A stretch of 64,000 nt of DNA from Pseudomonas caricapapayae (lineage in GTDB: Bacteria; Pseudomonadota; Gammaproteobacteria; Pseudomonadales; Pseudomonadaceae), in NCBI RefSeq assembly GCF_001400735.1, contig NZ_LJPW01000035.1:1-64000 (forward strand). Reading direction: 5' to 3'. Of this stretch, positions 44,223 through 52,709 are shown in pieces. A program made the position numbers and the translations under genes. Positions within the stretch are counted from its first letter, which is position 1. Every line of letters begins with the position of its first letter. The notes beneath the pieces were generated by a model that was not told the origin of the DNA, ran no database searches, and was given only the letters and a program-made list of their open reading frames with translations.

Positions 44223-44932
44223 ACCTGTTCGAATGGCTCAAGCCACGCCCCAAAAAAACACCCTTGCACGTGCATCAACTGGATCGGCTCAAGAGGTTGC
44301 CGGTCTGCGCGAGCCTCAGCGACAAGCCGTTGCGTCAACAGCGCTGGGTCGTGCTGGACCTTGAAACCAGTGGCCTGAACATGAACCGGGATCAGGTGTT
44401 GTCTATCGGCGCGGTGGTGATTGAAGACGGCGCCATCGATCTGGGCCAGCAGTTCGAGCGCACACTGTTGCGCGTCGACCACAAGGTCAGCCCGGCCGTT
44501 CTGATTCATGGGCTGGCACCCAGCGCGATTGCCGCAGGCAGCGAACCGGCCGAAGCGTTGCTGGACTTCATGGAGTTTGTCGGCGATAGCCCGATTCTTG
44601 GCTTTCATGCGCCATTCGATCAGCACATGCTGTCACGCGCACTCAAAGAAAGCCTGGGCTATCGCTTGCAGCATCCGTTCTTCGACGCCGCCGAAATCGC
44701 CCCGATGCTGTGCGAACACGCCAACCTGCGCCATGCCGGGCTGGACGACTGGACGTGTTTTTTTGGCCTGCATGCCGAAGAACGTCACAACGCCAGTGCC
44801 GATGCACTGGTCACCGCAGAACTGGCGCTGATCCTGTTCAGCCATGCCCGCCGCCAGCAGATCGACAGCCCGCGGCTACTGGAGGAGCGCCTTGGGCAAT
44901 GGCGCAGACGCAAACAATCGCATTCGTTTTGA
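44219..44932 (+). CDS. DEDDh 3'-5' exonuclease (DnaQ-like)
   Basis: 237 residues. Exonuclease motif I is V-V-L-D-L-E-T-S-G-L near 45 (the first D and E bind metal), motif II is G-F-H-A-P-F-D-Q near 125, motif III is H-N-A-S-A-D-A near 183 (DEDDh type). It resembles the epsilon subunit of DNA polymerase III but with a 40-residue amino extension, and is co-translated with the CBS/DUF294 gene. Converges on zapA, whose stop lies 13 bases away. Confidence 0.9.
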   Translation: MNLFEWLKPRPKKTPLHVHQLDRLKRLPVCASLSDKPLRQQRWVVLDLETSGLNMNRDQVLSIGAVVIEDGAIDLGQQFERTLLRVDHKVSPAVLIHGLAPSAIAAGSEPAEALLDFMEFVGDSPILGFHAPFDQHMLSRALKESLGYRLQHPFFDAAEIAPMLCEHANLRHAGLDDWTCFFGLHAEERHNASADALVTAELALILFSHARRQQIDSPRLLEERLGQWRRRKQSHSF

Positions 44933-44945
44933 CTGCGAACTGCGC

Positions 44946-45248
44946 TCAGTTCTGGGAAATGGTCTTGCTGATCACATCCACCGTCGCATCAACCTGCTCG
45001 CGGTAACGCTTGAGCTCGACCTTATGCAATTGCTCAAGCTCGATCTGTTGTGAACAGAGGTTCAGCGCGGCCAGGACCAGCAGACGGTCACCGATCAACG
45101 TGGGGTATTTGCGCTTTGTGTCAGCCAGCGACGCATTGAGCATCGCTGCGGCCTTCATGAGAGTCAGGTCTTCGCCAGCCGGGGCCTTGACCGAGTACTC
45201 ATTACCCAGAATGGTGAGAACGGTTACACCGCTGCCATCGACGTTCAT
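44946..45248 (-). CDS. zapA: ZapA, cell division protein (FtsZ-ring stabiliser)
   Basis: 100 residues: globular amino part (V-T-V-L-T-I-L-G-N-E-Y-S-V-K-A-P) and a long helix with D-R-L-L-V-L-A-A-L-N-L-C-S-Q-Q-I. ZapA bundles FtsZ filaments at midcell. Its start shares four bases with the end of the coiled-coil gene upstream. In P. aeruginosa zapA is followed by the 6S RNA gene ssrS and a 5-formyltetrahydrofolate cyclo-ligase; here an opposing exonuclease gene follows after 13 bases, so neither is present. Confidence 0.93.
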   Translation of the reverse strand: MNVDGSGVTVLTILGNEYSVKAPAGEDLTLMKAAAMLNASLADTKRKYPTLIGDRLLVLAALNLCSQQIELEQLHKVELKRYREQVDATVDVISKTISQN

Positions 45249-45478
45249 GCGCCAACAGCACTTGCGCTGGTCGCGCGGTCAACCAGTGCCTGGATGCGCG
45301 CAGCAGTGCTGCCCTGCTTCTCTTCCTGCTCCATCAGACTCAGTTGCAAGTTCTCGTTCTCGTCCTTGGCTTTTGCCAGCTCGGCACCGAGCTGCGCATT
45401 TGTGTCCTGAAGGGTCTGGTTCTGCTGTACCAGGTCACCGACAAGTTGTTCCAATTGGCTAAGGGAGGCTTCCAACAT
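45245..45478 (-). CDS. Small coiled-coil protein paired with ZapA (TIGR02449-like)
   Basis: 77 residues from ATG 45478; an upstream in-frame ATG at 45502 would add 8 residues. Nearly the whole chain is a Leu/Gln/Glu heptad coiled coil (L-E-Q-L-V-G-D-L-V-Q-Q-N-Q-T-L-Q-D-T-N). The equivalent gene PA5226 stands before zapA in P. aeruginosa. Probably works with ZapA as a ZapB-like partner, by inference. Overlaps zapA by four bases. Confidence 0.85.
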   Translation of the reverse strand: MLEASLSQLEQLVGDLVQQNQTLQDTNAQLGAELAKAKDENENLQLSLMEQEEKQGSTAARIQALVDRATSASAVGA

Positions 45479-45898
45479 TTTGATTTCTCGAGCAAATTTC
45501 AACGGGCGCGTACGATAAAGAAAAGTCGCTGCGCATGCCAGCGCTCAGGCTTTGATACTAATCTGTCATCACATTGACATGTCGATAACGTAAACGCGTA
45601 GGGGGCTTGTGACTACGTATTCGGAATCCGGTTCCTGCTGTTCGTCAGACAGCCCGGAACTGCGACAAATGCGCACAGCTGCTGGGCAAACTGCCATCCG
45701 AAAAAAGCCGTCGTCCAGTCTTTTCAATGGTTTGCGCAGATTGCCTGGCCCTTGCTGAAAGACCGTCATCATTAAGTCACGCGTTTTAAGTGCCTACCGC
45801 CTCAAGACTTTAGTCGCATGACCGATAGGCCCCCCATTCACGGCTTTATCCCCGTCTTTAAATCGCATGGATCGCGTACCTGACCCTGGAAACTTTCT
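45479..45898 (+). promoter_or_regulatory. Intergenic region with possible FliA (sigma-28) promoter
   Basis: 420 bp between divergent genes. Near its right end TCAAG (45802-45806), 14 bases, ACCGATA (45821-45827) resembles the Pseudomonas FliA pattern TCAAG-N13-GCCGATA, one base longer and one mismatch. It lies 72 bases before the chemoreceptor start, which would suit co-expression with flagella. The remaining sequence includes a 67-codon minus-strand frame (45569-45772) without supporting features. Confidence 0.5.
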
Positions 45899-47524
45899 AT
45901 GTCCCTGCGAAATATGAACATAGCGCCTCGAGCGTTTCTTGGATTTGCCACGATCGGCACACTCATGCTGATTCTGGGTATCTTTGCGCTGTCACAAATG
46001 AGCAAGATCCGTAGCGCTACCGAAGTGCTGGCCGACAACAATGTGCCGAGCATCAAGAGCCTCGACCGATTCGCTGAAGTGAGTATTCGTTTGCGGGTGT
46101 TGTCTTACCGGCTGCTCGTCAACCGGGATCCGGAAACCCAGCAGAAGACCATCGAGCTGATGGCAATGCGCAACAAGCAGATCAGTGACGCCCAGACGAT
46201 TTACGAGAAGCTCATCAGCGATCCCGATGAGCGAAACCTGTACAACCAGTATGTGCAACTGCTGGGACAGTATCGCCAGCTCGAAGAGCGCCTGAAGACG
46301 CTGACCCGCGCCAACAAAATCGATGAATTGCAGGGCTTGCTCAACAACGAGATGCTCAGCAACTCCGACCAGATGAATGTTGTGCTCAGCAAACTGGTTG
46401 AGTTCAATACGGCTCAGTTGAATCAGGTGAAGAAGGACGCGTCCAGCGAGTACGACTCGGCATTCAATCTGGTCATCGGACTGTTGATCGCTGCCACCCT
46501 GCTGACCATCGTGTTTGCCTGGATGCTGATCAAGAGTATTACCACACCGATTGCCACAGCTCTGCATGCAGCGGAAACCATCGCACAAGGCAACCTGACC
46601 CGGCCCATCGAGGTCGACGGCACCGATGAGGCCGGTCGTTTGCTGCTGGCCATGAAAACCATGCAGAACAAGCTGCGCGATACCCTGCAGGGTATTTCCG
46701 GATCTGCGACACAACTGGCTTCTGCTGCTGAAGAGCTGAATGCCGTTACCGACGAAAGCGCACGCGGGCTGGTGCAGCAGAATAACGAAATCGAACAGGC
46801 TGCCACCGCGGTCAACGAAATGACCAGCGCCGTGGAAGAAGTTGCCCGCAACGCAGTGAGCACGTCGCAAGCGTCTCGCAATGCAGCGACGTCTGCTGGC
46901 GACGGCCGCGATCTGGTTCAGGAAACTGTCAGCGCTATCGAGCGTATGAGCGGCGATGTGAAAGGCACTGCCGAACTGATCATCAGCCTGGCCAATGAGT
47001 CGCGTGATATCGGCAAGGTGCTCGACGTGATTCGTGGCCTGGCCGATCAGACCAATCTGCTGGCACTCAACGCGGCCATTGAAGCGGCACGCGCCGGTGA
47101 GGCCGGGCGTGGGTTTGCGGTGGTTGCCGATGAAGTACGCGCCCTGGCACACCGCACCCAGCAATCGACCAGCGAAATCGAGCGCATGATCAGCAGCATT
47201 CAGAGCGGTACCGAACAGGCGGTCGGCTCGATGCGCAACAGCACCGAACGTGCGGAATCGACCCTGAATATCGCCAAAGGCGCGGGCCTGGCACTGAATA
47301 CCATCAATAGCGCTGTCGAAGAGATCAACGAACGTAACCTGGTCATCGCCAGCGCCGCCGAGGAACAGGCGCAAGTCGCCCGCGAAGTGGACCGTAACCT
47401 GGTGAACATTCGCGACCTGTCGGCGCAATCCACCAACGGTGCCAATCAGACCAGCGCGGCCAGCACCGAACTTTCACGCCTGGCCGTGGACCTCAACAGC
47501 ATGGTGTCGCGCTTCGCGCTTTAA
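45899..47524 (+). CDS. Methyl-accepting chemotaxis protein
   Basis: 541 residues. First membrane helix ~12-32 (F-L-G-F-A-T-I-G-T-L-M-L-I-L-G-I-F-A-L), periplasmic four-helix-bundle sensor (~35-190), second helix ~190-212, HAMP domain with P-I-A-T-A-L-H-A-A-E-T-I-A-Q-G-N-L, and a cytoplasmic signalling hairpin whose tip is the invariant L-L-A-L-N-A-A-I-E-A-A-R-A-G-E-x-G-R-G-F-A-V-V-A. The 4HB sensor binds small organic ligands; which one is not evident. Lacks a carboxyl CheR-tethering pentapeptide (ends M-V-S-R-F-A-L). Confidence 0.93.
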   Translation: MSLRNMNIAPRAFLGFATIGTLMLILGIFALSQMSKIRSATEVLADNNVPSIKSLDRFAEVSIRLRVLSYRLLVNRDPETQQKTIELMAMRNKQISDAQTIYEKLISDPDERNLYNQYVQLLGQYRQLEERLKTLTRANKIDELQGLLNNEMLSNSDQMNVVLSKLVEFNTAQLNQVKKDASSEYDSAFNLVIGLLIAATLLTIVFAWMLIKSITTPIATALHAAETIAQGNLTRPIEVDGTDEAGRLLLAMKTMQNKLRDTLQGISGSATQLASAAEELNAVTDESARGLVQQNNEIEQAATAVNEMTSAVEEVARNAVSTSQASRNAATSAGDGRDLVQETVSAIERMSGDVKGTAELIISLANESRDIGKVLDVIRGLADQTNLLALNAAIEAARAGEAGRGFAVVADEVRALAHRTQQSTSEIERMISSIQSGTEQAVGSMRNSTERAESTLNIAKGAGLALNTINSAVEEINERNLVIASAAEEQAQVAREVDRNLVNIRDLSAQSTNGANQTSAASTELSRLAVDLNSMVSRFAL

Positions 47525-47550
47525 ACACGCGAAAACTCAACTAGCGTGCC

Positions 47551-47698
47551 GGCGCTCCGCGTCGCATGCCTTTCTGGACGCTCTGCGTCCTCTTGCGACG
47601 CAGAGCGCCGCAACCAGCATTACCACGCCAGAGTTGTATGACCCCTATCGTGCGGCGCTCCGCGCCGCATGCCTTTCTGGACGCTCTGCGTCCTCTTG
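47551..47698. repeat. Pair of direct 45-bp REP-type repeats
   Basis: Two copies, 47551-47595 and 47654-47698, identical at 44 of 45 positions, period 103. Each contains GGCGCTCCGCG and the palindrome GGACGCTCTGCGTCC. Between them (47597-47612) a GCGACGCAGAGCGCCGC arm can pair with either copy. They lie between the converging chemoreceptor and gbdR genes. Confidence 0.88.
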
Positions 47699-47711
47699 TG
47701 GCGTAGGGCGA

Positions 47712-48815
47712 CTAAAGCCTCACACTCGCAAACGTAGACTCGTTACGCGCCTGACTCAGTGCCGACATAGGCCCGGACAACGGGGCAAGCACCAGCGCCT
47801 GCGGGATTGGCATCATGGCAACCTGTTGGGCGGTGTTGGAGCCGACGCGCTCGTCACGCGGCGGAATGCCGAAGTACTCGCGATAGCACTTGGAAAAGTG
47901 CGGCGTCGACACGAAGCCGCACACCGACGCCACTTCGATGATCGACATCGGTGTCTGCTTGAGCAGTTGACGGGCGCGGATCAAACGCAGTTTCAGGTAG
48001 TAGCGCGACGGCGAGCAGTGCAGGTATTTCTGGAACAGCCGCTCCAGTTGCCTGCGTGAGACGGCAACGTAAACTGCCAGCTCATCAAGGTCGATCGGCT
48101 CTTCGAGATTGGCCTCCATGAGTGCCACGATTTCCTGCAGCTTCGGCTGATTGGTGCCGAGCATGTGCTTGAGCGGCACGCGCTGATGATCCTGTTCGTT
48201 GCGAATGCGCTCGTAGACGAACATTTCGGAAATGGCTGCCGACAACTCACGGCCATGATCGCGACTGATAAGGTGCAGCATCATGTCCAGTGGCGCGGTG
48301 CCGCCAGAGCTGGTGAAACGATTGCGGTCCAGCGTGAACAGCCGGGTGCTCATGGATACACGTGGAAACGCTTCCTGCATCGCCGCCAGACATTCCCAAT
48401 GCACACTGCAATCGAAACCATCCAGCAAACCGGCGCACGCCAGCGCCCAACTGCCGGTGCACACTGCGCCCAGACGACGGGACTGACGCGCCTGGCCCTG
48501 CAGCCAGCTCACATGCTCTCGCGTCACGGTGCGCTGAATGCCGACGCCACCGCAAACAATTACGGTATCGAGTGCCGGGGCTTTGTGCATCGCAGCATCC
48601 GGCGTGATCTGCAGACCGTCGCTGGCCCAGACCTGACCGCCATCCACGCTCAGCGTGGTCCAGCGATACAGCTCGCGGCCCGATAACTGGTTGGCCATGC
48701 GAAGAGGTTCTACCGCCGATGCGAGGGAGATCAGGGTGAAGTTATCCAGCAGCAGAAAGCCGATGGACTGTGGCGCGCGGTTCTGGGGTTGAGTCCCTTG
48801 ATTGAACGATGTCAT
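47712..48815 (-). CDS. gbdR: GbdR, AraC-family activator of betaine/dimethylglycine catabolism
   Basis: 367 residues from ATG 48815 (AGGAG eight bases upstream; a GTG directly before it is also open). The amino 190 residues are a DJ-1/PfpI-like glutamine-amidotransferase fold (S-I-G-F-L-L-L-D-N-F-T-L-I-S, A-V-C-T-G-S-W-A-L), the carboxyl part an AraC double helix-turn-helix (D-L-D-E-L-A-V-Y-V-A-V-S-R-R-Q-L and S-I-I-E-V-A-S-V-C-G-F). This GlxA-type layout beside the choline importer and sarcosine genes matches GbdR, which senses glycine betaine and dimethylglycine and activates their catabolism. SouR or CdhR are related alternatives, but the neighbourhood favours GbdR. Confidence 0.88.
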   Translation of the reverse strand: MTSFNQGTQPQNRAPQSIGFLLLDNFTLISLASAVEPLRMANQLSGRELYRWTTLSVDGGQVWASDGLQITPDAAMHKAPALDTVIVCGGVGIQRTVTREHVSWLQGQARQSRRLGAVCTGSWALACAGLLDGFDCSVHWECLAAMQEAFPRVSMSTRLFTLDRNRFTSSGGTAPLDMMLHLISRDHGRELSAAISEMFVYERIRNEQDHQRVPLKHMLGTNQPKLQEIVALMEANLEEPIDLDELAVYVAVSRRQLERLFQKYLHCSPSRYYLKLRLIRARQLLKQTPMSIIEVASVCGFVSTPHFSKCYREYFGIPPRDERVGSNTAQQVAMMPIPQALVLAPLSGPMSALSQARNESTFASVRL

Positions 48816-48818
48816 CAC

Positions 48819-49596
48819 ACTATCTCCTCACATATGGCAATGGTTGGCCCCAGGACAGGCTCTTCTTATAGCCCTCGTCATTGCAGGGCTTTGTGATGCA
48901 GTCGCAAATCCCATGCCGGAATTTGATCGCTCATTCAAGAACACCTGAAAACGACGTCGCGAAGCGTCTAACCGGCTGCGACCCACGTACCTGTTTGCGA
49001 CGGCGAGGCCGCAGCATGGGCAGTTCGATGAGCAGTTCGGTAGCACTCGACGGAAACGACCAGGGGGTCCTCGCACGCCGAGTGCTACTCAAGGCACATG
49101 CCAAGGAAACCCGGCCGAGGGCAGGCGTTCGCGCTAAAAAGTGGCGGCTGGAAGGAAGCGTGATCGAAAAACGCGCAGCCACCAGAAATGGCACCCGACC
49201 TCGCGTAACCACTGCCAGATCCGACCCGATAATGAACTTGTCGGCGTTACCCCCCTCCAAAAGACCGCGTTCGCGCAGGCACCGACCTGCCAACCGACCG
49301 CTGCCGAACTGCGCAGCGACTGTGTAACGTACTGGCCGTTTTTCAGTAGTTCCGACACTGCAACCGGGCGTGCGTACGATGCAACGAATCTGTAAGCGAC
49401 CTTGCGCACACTGGATACGACGCCGCCTGCACTGGATACGACGCCCCCTGTAGGCGTTTGATTTTCCCTGTTACATGATCGGTTCCGACTCGATCGCCCG
49501 GCGCAGTGATGGAGCTTCGCGAAAAGCCTCGCCAACCATAAGCCGCGTCAGCGCTCACCTGCTGATGACTAGAAAAAACTTCACAGGAGTCCACCC
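48819..49596. promoter_or_regulatory. Large gbdR-cbcX intergenic region with a 21-bp tandem repeat
   Basis: 778 bp between divergent genes. It contains two adjacent 21-base direct repeats, 49409-49429 and 49430-49450 (unit CACTGGATACGACGCCGCCTG, one mismatch), about 150 bases before cbcX. A two-helical-turn direct repeat is the usual shape of an AraC-family operator, so it is a candidate GbdR site. Open frames on both strands around 48881-49535 are of moderate length but lack ribosome sites and family likeness; the segment may hold decayed coding sequence. GGAG lies just before the cbcX start. Confidence 0.6.
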
Positions 49597-50544
49597 ATGA
49601 AAGGTTCCAAATCGTTGCTGTTGGCCGCCACGCTCTGTATGCCGGTGCTCGCTCAGGCAGCCGAGCCAGAGGCCTGTCATACGGTCAACTTCTCCGATGT
49701 AGGCTGGACTGACATCACCGTCACCACTGCGGTCACCAGCGCTGTACTCGAGTCACTGGGCTACAAGACCAAGACCACCATGATTTCCGTACCGGTGACC
49801 TACAAGTCGCTGGCGGACGGCAAGAACATGGACGTTTTCCTCGGCAACTGGATGCCGACCATGGAAAACGACATCAAGCCGTATCGCGAAGCTGGCACTG
49901 TCGAAACCGTGCGTGCCAACCTGGAGAACGCCAAGTACACCCTGGCAGTGCCGGAAGCGCTTTACGACAAGGGTCTGCATGACTTCGCCGACATCGCCAG
50001 GTTCAAGAAGGAACTGGGCGGCAAGATCTACGGCATCGAGCCCGGCAATGATGGCAATCGCCTGATCCAGAGCATGATCGACAAGAACGCTTTCGGCCTG
50101 AAAGACGCAGGCTTCAAGGTCGTCGAATCCAGCGAAGCGGCCATGCTGTCGCAGGTCGATCGCGCCGTGAAACGCAAAAACGATGTCGTGTTCCTGGGTT
50201 GGGAACCGCACCCGATGAACACCCGTTTCAAGATGAAATATCTTACCGGCGGTGATGACTTCTTCGGCCCCAACTATGGTCAGGCGACTATCTACACCAA
50301 TACTCGCAAAGGCTACAGTCAGGAATGCGGCAACGTAGGCCAGTTGCTCAAGAACCTGTCCTTCACACTGGACATGGAAAGCACCCTGATGGGCAATGTG
50401 CTGGACGACAAGATGAAGCCTGATGCCGCCGCCAAGGCGTGGATCAAGAAGAACCCGCAAGTGCTCGACACCTGGCTCGCAGGCGTGACCACAGTTGATG
50501 GCAAGCCAGGCCTGGAGGCAGCCCGGGCCAAGCTGACCCAGTAA
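49597..50544 (+). CDS. cbcX: CbcX, choline ABC importer solute-binding protein
   Basis: 315 residues. Sec signal peptide (S-K-S-L-L-L-A-A-T-L-C-M-P-V-L-A-Q-A then A-E-P-E-A-C). The OpuAC-type fold includes the quaternary-amine cage residues: V-N-F-S-D-V-G-W-T-D-I, D-V-F-L-G-N-W-M-P-T and F-L-G-W-E-P-H-P-M-N, the same motifs as in Sinorhizobium ChoX. It brings choline, possibly also betaine or carnitine via partner binding proteins, to the CbcWV complex. First gene of cbcXWV. Confidence 0.93.
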   Translation: MKGSKSLLLAATLCMPVLAQAAEPEACHTVNFSDVGWTDITVTTAVTSAVLESLGYKTKTTMISVPVTYKSLADGKNMDVFLGNWMPTMENDIKPYREAGTVETVRANLENAKYTLAVPEALYDKGLHDFADIARFKKELGGKIYGIEPGNDGNRLIQSMIDKNAFGLKDAGFKVVESSEAAMLSQVDRAVKRKNDVVFLGWEPHPMNTRFKMKYLTGGDDFFGPNYGQATIYTNTRKGYSQECGNVGQLLKNLSFTLDMESTLMGNVLDDKMKPDAAAKAWIKKNPQVLDTWLAGVTTVDGKPGLEAARAKLTQ

Positions 50545-50611
50545 GCCGACAGCAGGCGGGCCTGGCCCGCCTGCTGCCCTCTTCACCTCCCGCAAGCGGA
50601 CACCCGATATC

Positions 50612-51457
50612 ATGCTGACTGATCAAAAAATCCCTCTGGGCGAGTACATCGCCTCATTCGTCGACTGGTTGACGGCAAACGGTGCCGACTACTTCGACGC
50701 GATTGCCTCGACACTGGAAATGATGATCCACGGGTTCACCTTCGCGCTGACCTGGTTCAACCCGCTGGTATTGATCGGCCTTATCGCCGCCCTCGCGCAT
50801 TTCATCCAGCGCAAGTGGGGCCTGACGGTTTTCGTCATCCTTTCGTTTCTGCTGATCCTCAACCTGCATTACTGGCAGGAGACCATGGAAACCCTGGCGC
50901 AGGTGCTCTTCGCCACGCTGGTATGTGTCGTCATCGGCGTGCCGCTGGGCATCATTGCCGCGCACAAGCCGCTGTTCTACACCATCATCCGGCCGCTGCT
51001 GGACCTGATGCAGACCGTTCCCACGTTCGTCTATCTGATTCCGACCCTTACGCTGTTCGGCCTGGGTGTGGTGCCCGGTCTGATCTCGACAGTGGTTTTC
51101 GCCATTGCGGCACCGATTCGCCTGACGTATCTGGGCATCCGCGATGTGCCTCACGAACTGCTGGATGCCGGCAAGGCCTTCGGCTCGTCGCGCCGCCAGT
51201 TGCTGACGCGCATCGAACTGCCCTACGCAATGCCCAGCATTGCCGCCGGGATTACCCAGTGCATCATGCTGTCGTTGTCGATGGTCGTGATTGCCGCGCT
51301 GGTCGGTGCCGACGGCCTGGGCAAACCGGTGGTCAATGCACTCAACACGGCCGATATCGCGCTCGGCTTCGAAGCCGGTCTGGCAATCGTATTGCTGGCA
51401 ATCATGCTCGACCGTATCTGCAAACAACCTGAAGCCAAGGTAGGGTCCGACGCATGA
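50612..51457 (+). CDS. cbcW: CbcW, choline ABC importer permease
   Basis: 281 residues with about six membrane helices (e.g. ~48-66, ~70-86, ~95-120, ~135-160). The EAA-like loop P-H-E-L-L-D-A-G-K-A-F-G-S-S-R-R-Q-L-L near 180 is typical of ProW/OpuAB proteins. It begins 67 bp after cbcX and ends in ATGA overlapping cbcV. Confidence 0.93.
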   Translation: MLTDQKIPLGEYIASFVDWLTANGADYFDAIASTLEMMIHGFTFALTWFNPLVLIGLIAALAHFIQRKWGLTVFVILSFLLILNLHYWQETMETLAQVLFATLVCVVIGVPLGIIAAHKPLFYTIIRPLLDLMQTVPTFVYLIPTLTLFGLGVVPGLISTVVFAIAAPIRLTYLGIRDVPHELLDAGKAFGSSRRQLLTRIELPYAMPSIAAGITQCIMLSLSMVVIAALVGADGLGKPVVNALNTADIALGFEAGLAIVLLAIMLDRICKQPEAKVGSDA

Positions 51458-52632
51458 GCATCATCAAATTCGACAAGGTAGACGTCATCTTCGCCAAGGA
51501 CCCGCGTGAAGCCCTGAAATTGCTGGACGAAGGCCTCACGCGTGACCAGATCCTCAAGAAGACAGGACAGATCGTCGGCGTCGAGAACGCCAGCCTGGAC
51601 ATCGAGAAAGGCGAAATCTGCGTCCTGATGGGGCTGTCTGGCTCCGGAAAATCCAGCCTGTTGCGTTGTATCAACGGCCTCAATACCGTCAGCCGCGGCT
51701 CGTTGTTCGTCGAGCATGAAGGCTCGCAGATCAACATTGCCAACTGCAGCGCCGCCGAGCTGAAAATGATGCGTACCAAACGCATTGCCATGGTCTTTCA
51801 GAAATTCGCCCTGATGCCCTGGCTGACAGTGCGCGAGAACATCAGCTTTGGCCTGGAGATGCAGGGTCGTCCCGAAAAGGAACGACGCAAGCTGGTGGAT
51901 GAAAAGCTCGAACTGGTGGGCCTGACCCAGTGGCGCAACAAGAAGCCGGACGAGCTGTCTGGCGGCATGCAGCAGCGAGTGGGGCTGGCCCGTGCGCTGG
52001 CAATGGACGCCGACATTCTGCTGATGGACGAACCGTTTTCGGCGCTCGACCCACTCATCCGCCAGGGTTTGCAGGATGAACTGCTCGCCCTGCAAAGCAA
52101 GCTGAGCAAGACCATCGTCTTCGTCAGCCACGATCTGGATGAAGCGCTCAAGCTCGGCAGCCGGATCGCGATCATGAAGGACGGCCGCATTGTTCAGTAC
52201 AGCGTGCCGGAGCAGATCGTTCTCAACCCGGCAGACGAATACGTCCGGACCTTCGTTGCGCATACCAATCCACTGAATGTGCTGTGCGGTCGCAGCCTGA
52301 TGCGCACGGTCGATGAGTGCACACACCTCAACGGATCGGTATGCCTGGACCCGAGCGGCGATTCGTGGCTCGATCTGGCCGAGGGCAATGTGATCAAAGG
52401 TGCACGGCAAGGTGCCACGCCACTTGATCTGCAGAACTGGGCCCCCGGTCAGGACGTCGGCACCCTGGAAAGACGCCCCACTCTTGTGCACTCCAACATC
52501 GGCATGCGCGACGCATTGCAGATCCGCTACCAGACCGGCAACAAGCTGGTTTTGCAGGACGGCAATAAAGTGGTGGGCATTCTCGGTGACACCGAGCTGT
52601 ATCACGCCCTGCTGGGCAAAAACCACGGCTGA
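51454..52632 (+). CDS. cbcV: CbcV, choline ABC importer ATPase
   Basis: 392 residues. Walker A G-L-S-G-S-G-K-S-S near 60, signature L-S-G-G-M-Q-Q-R-V-G near 170, Walker B I-L-L-M-D-E-P-F-S-A-L-D, H-loop S-H-D. It has the ProV/OpuAA amino extension (F-A-K-D-P-R-E-A-L-K-L-L-D-E-G) and a carboxyl tail of ~110 residues in place of a clear CBS pair. Energises choline uptake. Confidence 0.93.
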   Translation: MSIIKFDKVDVIFAKDPREALKLLDEGLTRDQILKKTGQIVGVENASLDIEKGEICVLMGLSGSGKSSLLRCINGLNTVSRGSLFVEHEGSQINIANCSAAELKMMRTKRIAMVFQKFALMPWLTVRENISFGLEMQGRPEKERRKLVDEKLELVGLTQWRNKKPDELSGGMQQRVGLARALAMDADILLMDEPFSALDPLIRQGLQDELLALQSKLSKTIVFVSHDLDEALKLGSRIAIMKDGRIVQYSVPEQIVLNPADEYVRTFVAHTNPLNVLCGRSLMRTVDECTHLNGSVCLDPSGDSWLDLAEGNVIKGARQGATPLDLQNWAPGQDVGTLERRPTLVHSNIGMRDALQIRYQTGNKLVLQDGNKVVGILGDTELYHALLGKNHG

Positions 52633-52660
52633 GGCCTGAAGGTTAACGCCTGAAACCGGC

Positions 52661-52709
52661 AAGCCCGCTCCCCTGCTCTGGACTGACACCAGACGGGAGC
52701 GGGCTTTTT
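52661..52709 (+). terminator. Intrinsic terminator of the cbcXWV operon
   Basis: Twelve-base perfect arms AAGCCCGCTCCC (52661-52672) and GGGAGCGGGCTT (52695-52706) followed by T's to 52709; the 22-base loop can itself fold (GTCTG-type). It lies 28 bases after the cbcV stop. Confidence 0.9.

Noticed and set aside
44933..44945. Place where the 6S RNA gene would be expected after zapA
   Set aside because: Only 13 bases separate zapA from the exonuclease gene; no RNA gene fits.
45992..47428. 478-codon minus-strand frame
   Set aside because: Shadow of the chemoreceptor, which has complete HAMP and signalling domains.
49409..49450. Tandem repeat considered as a CRISPR array
   Set aside because: Only two adjacent units with no spacer between them; no cas genes in the window.
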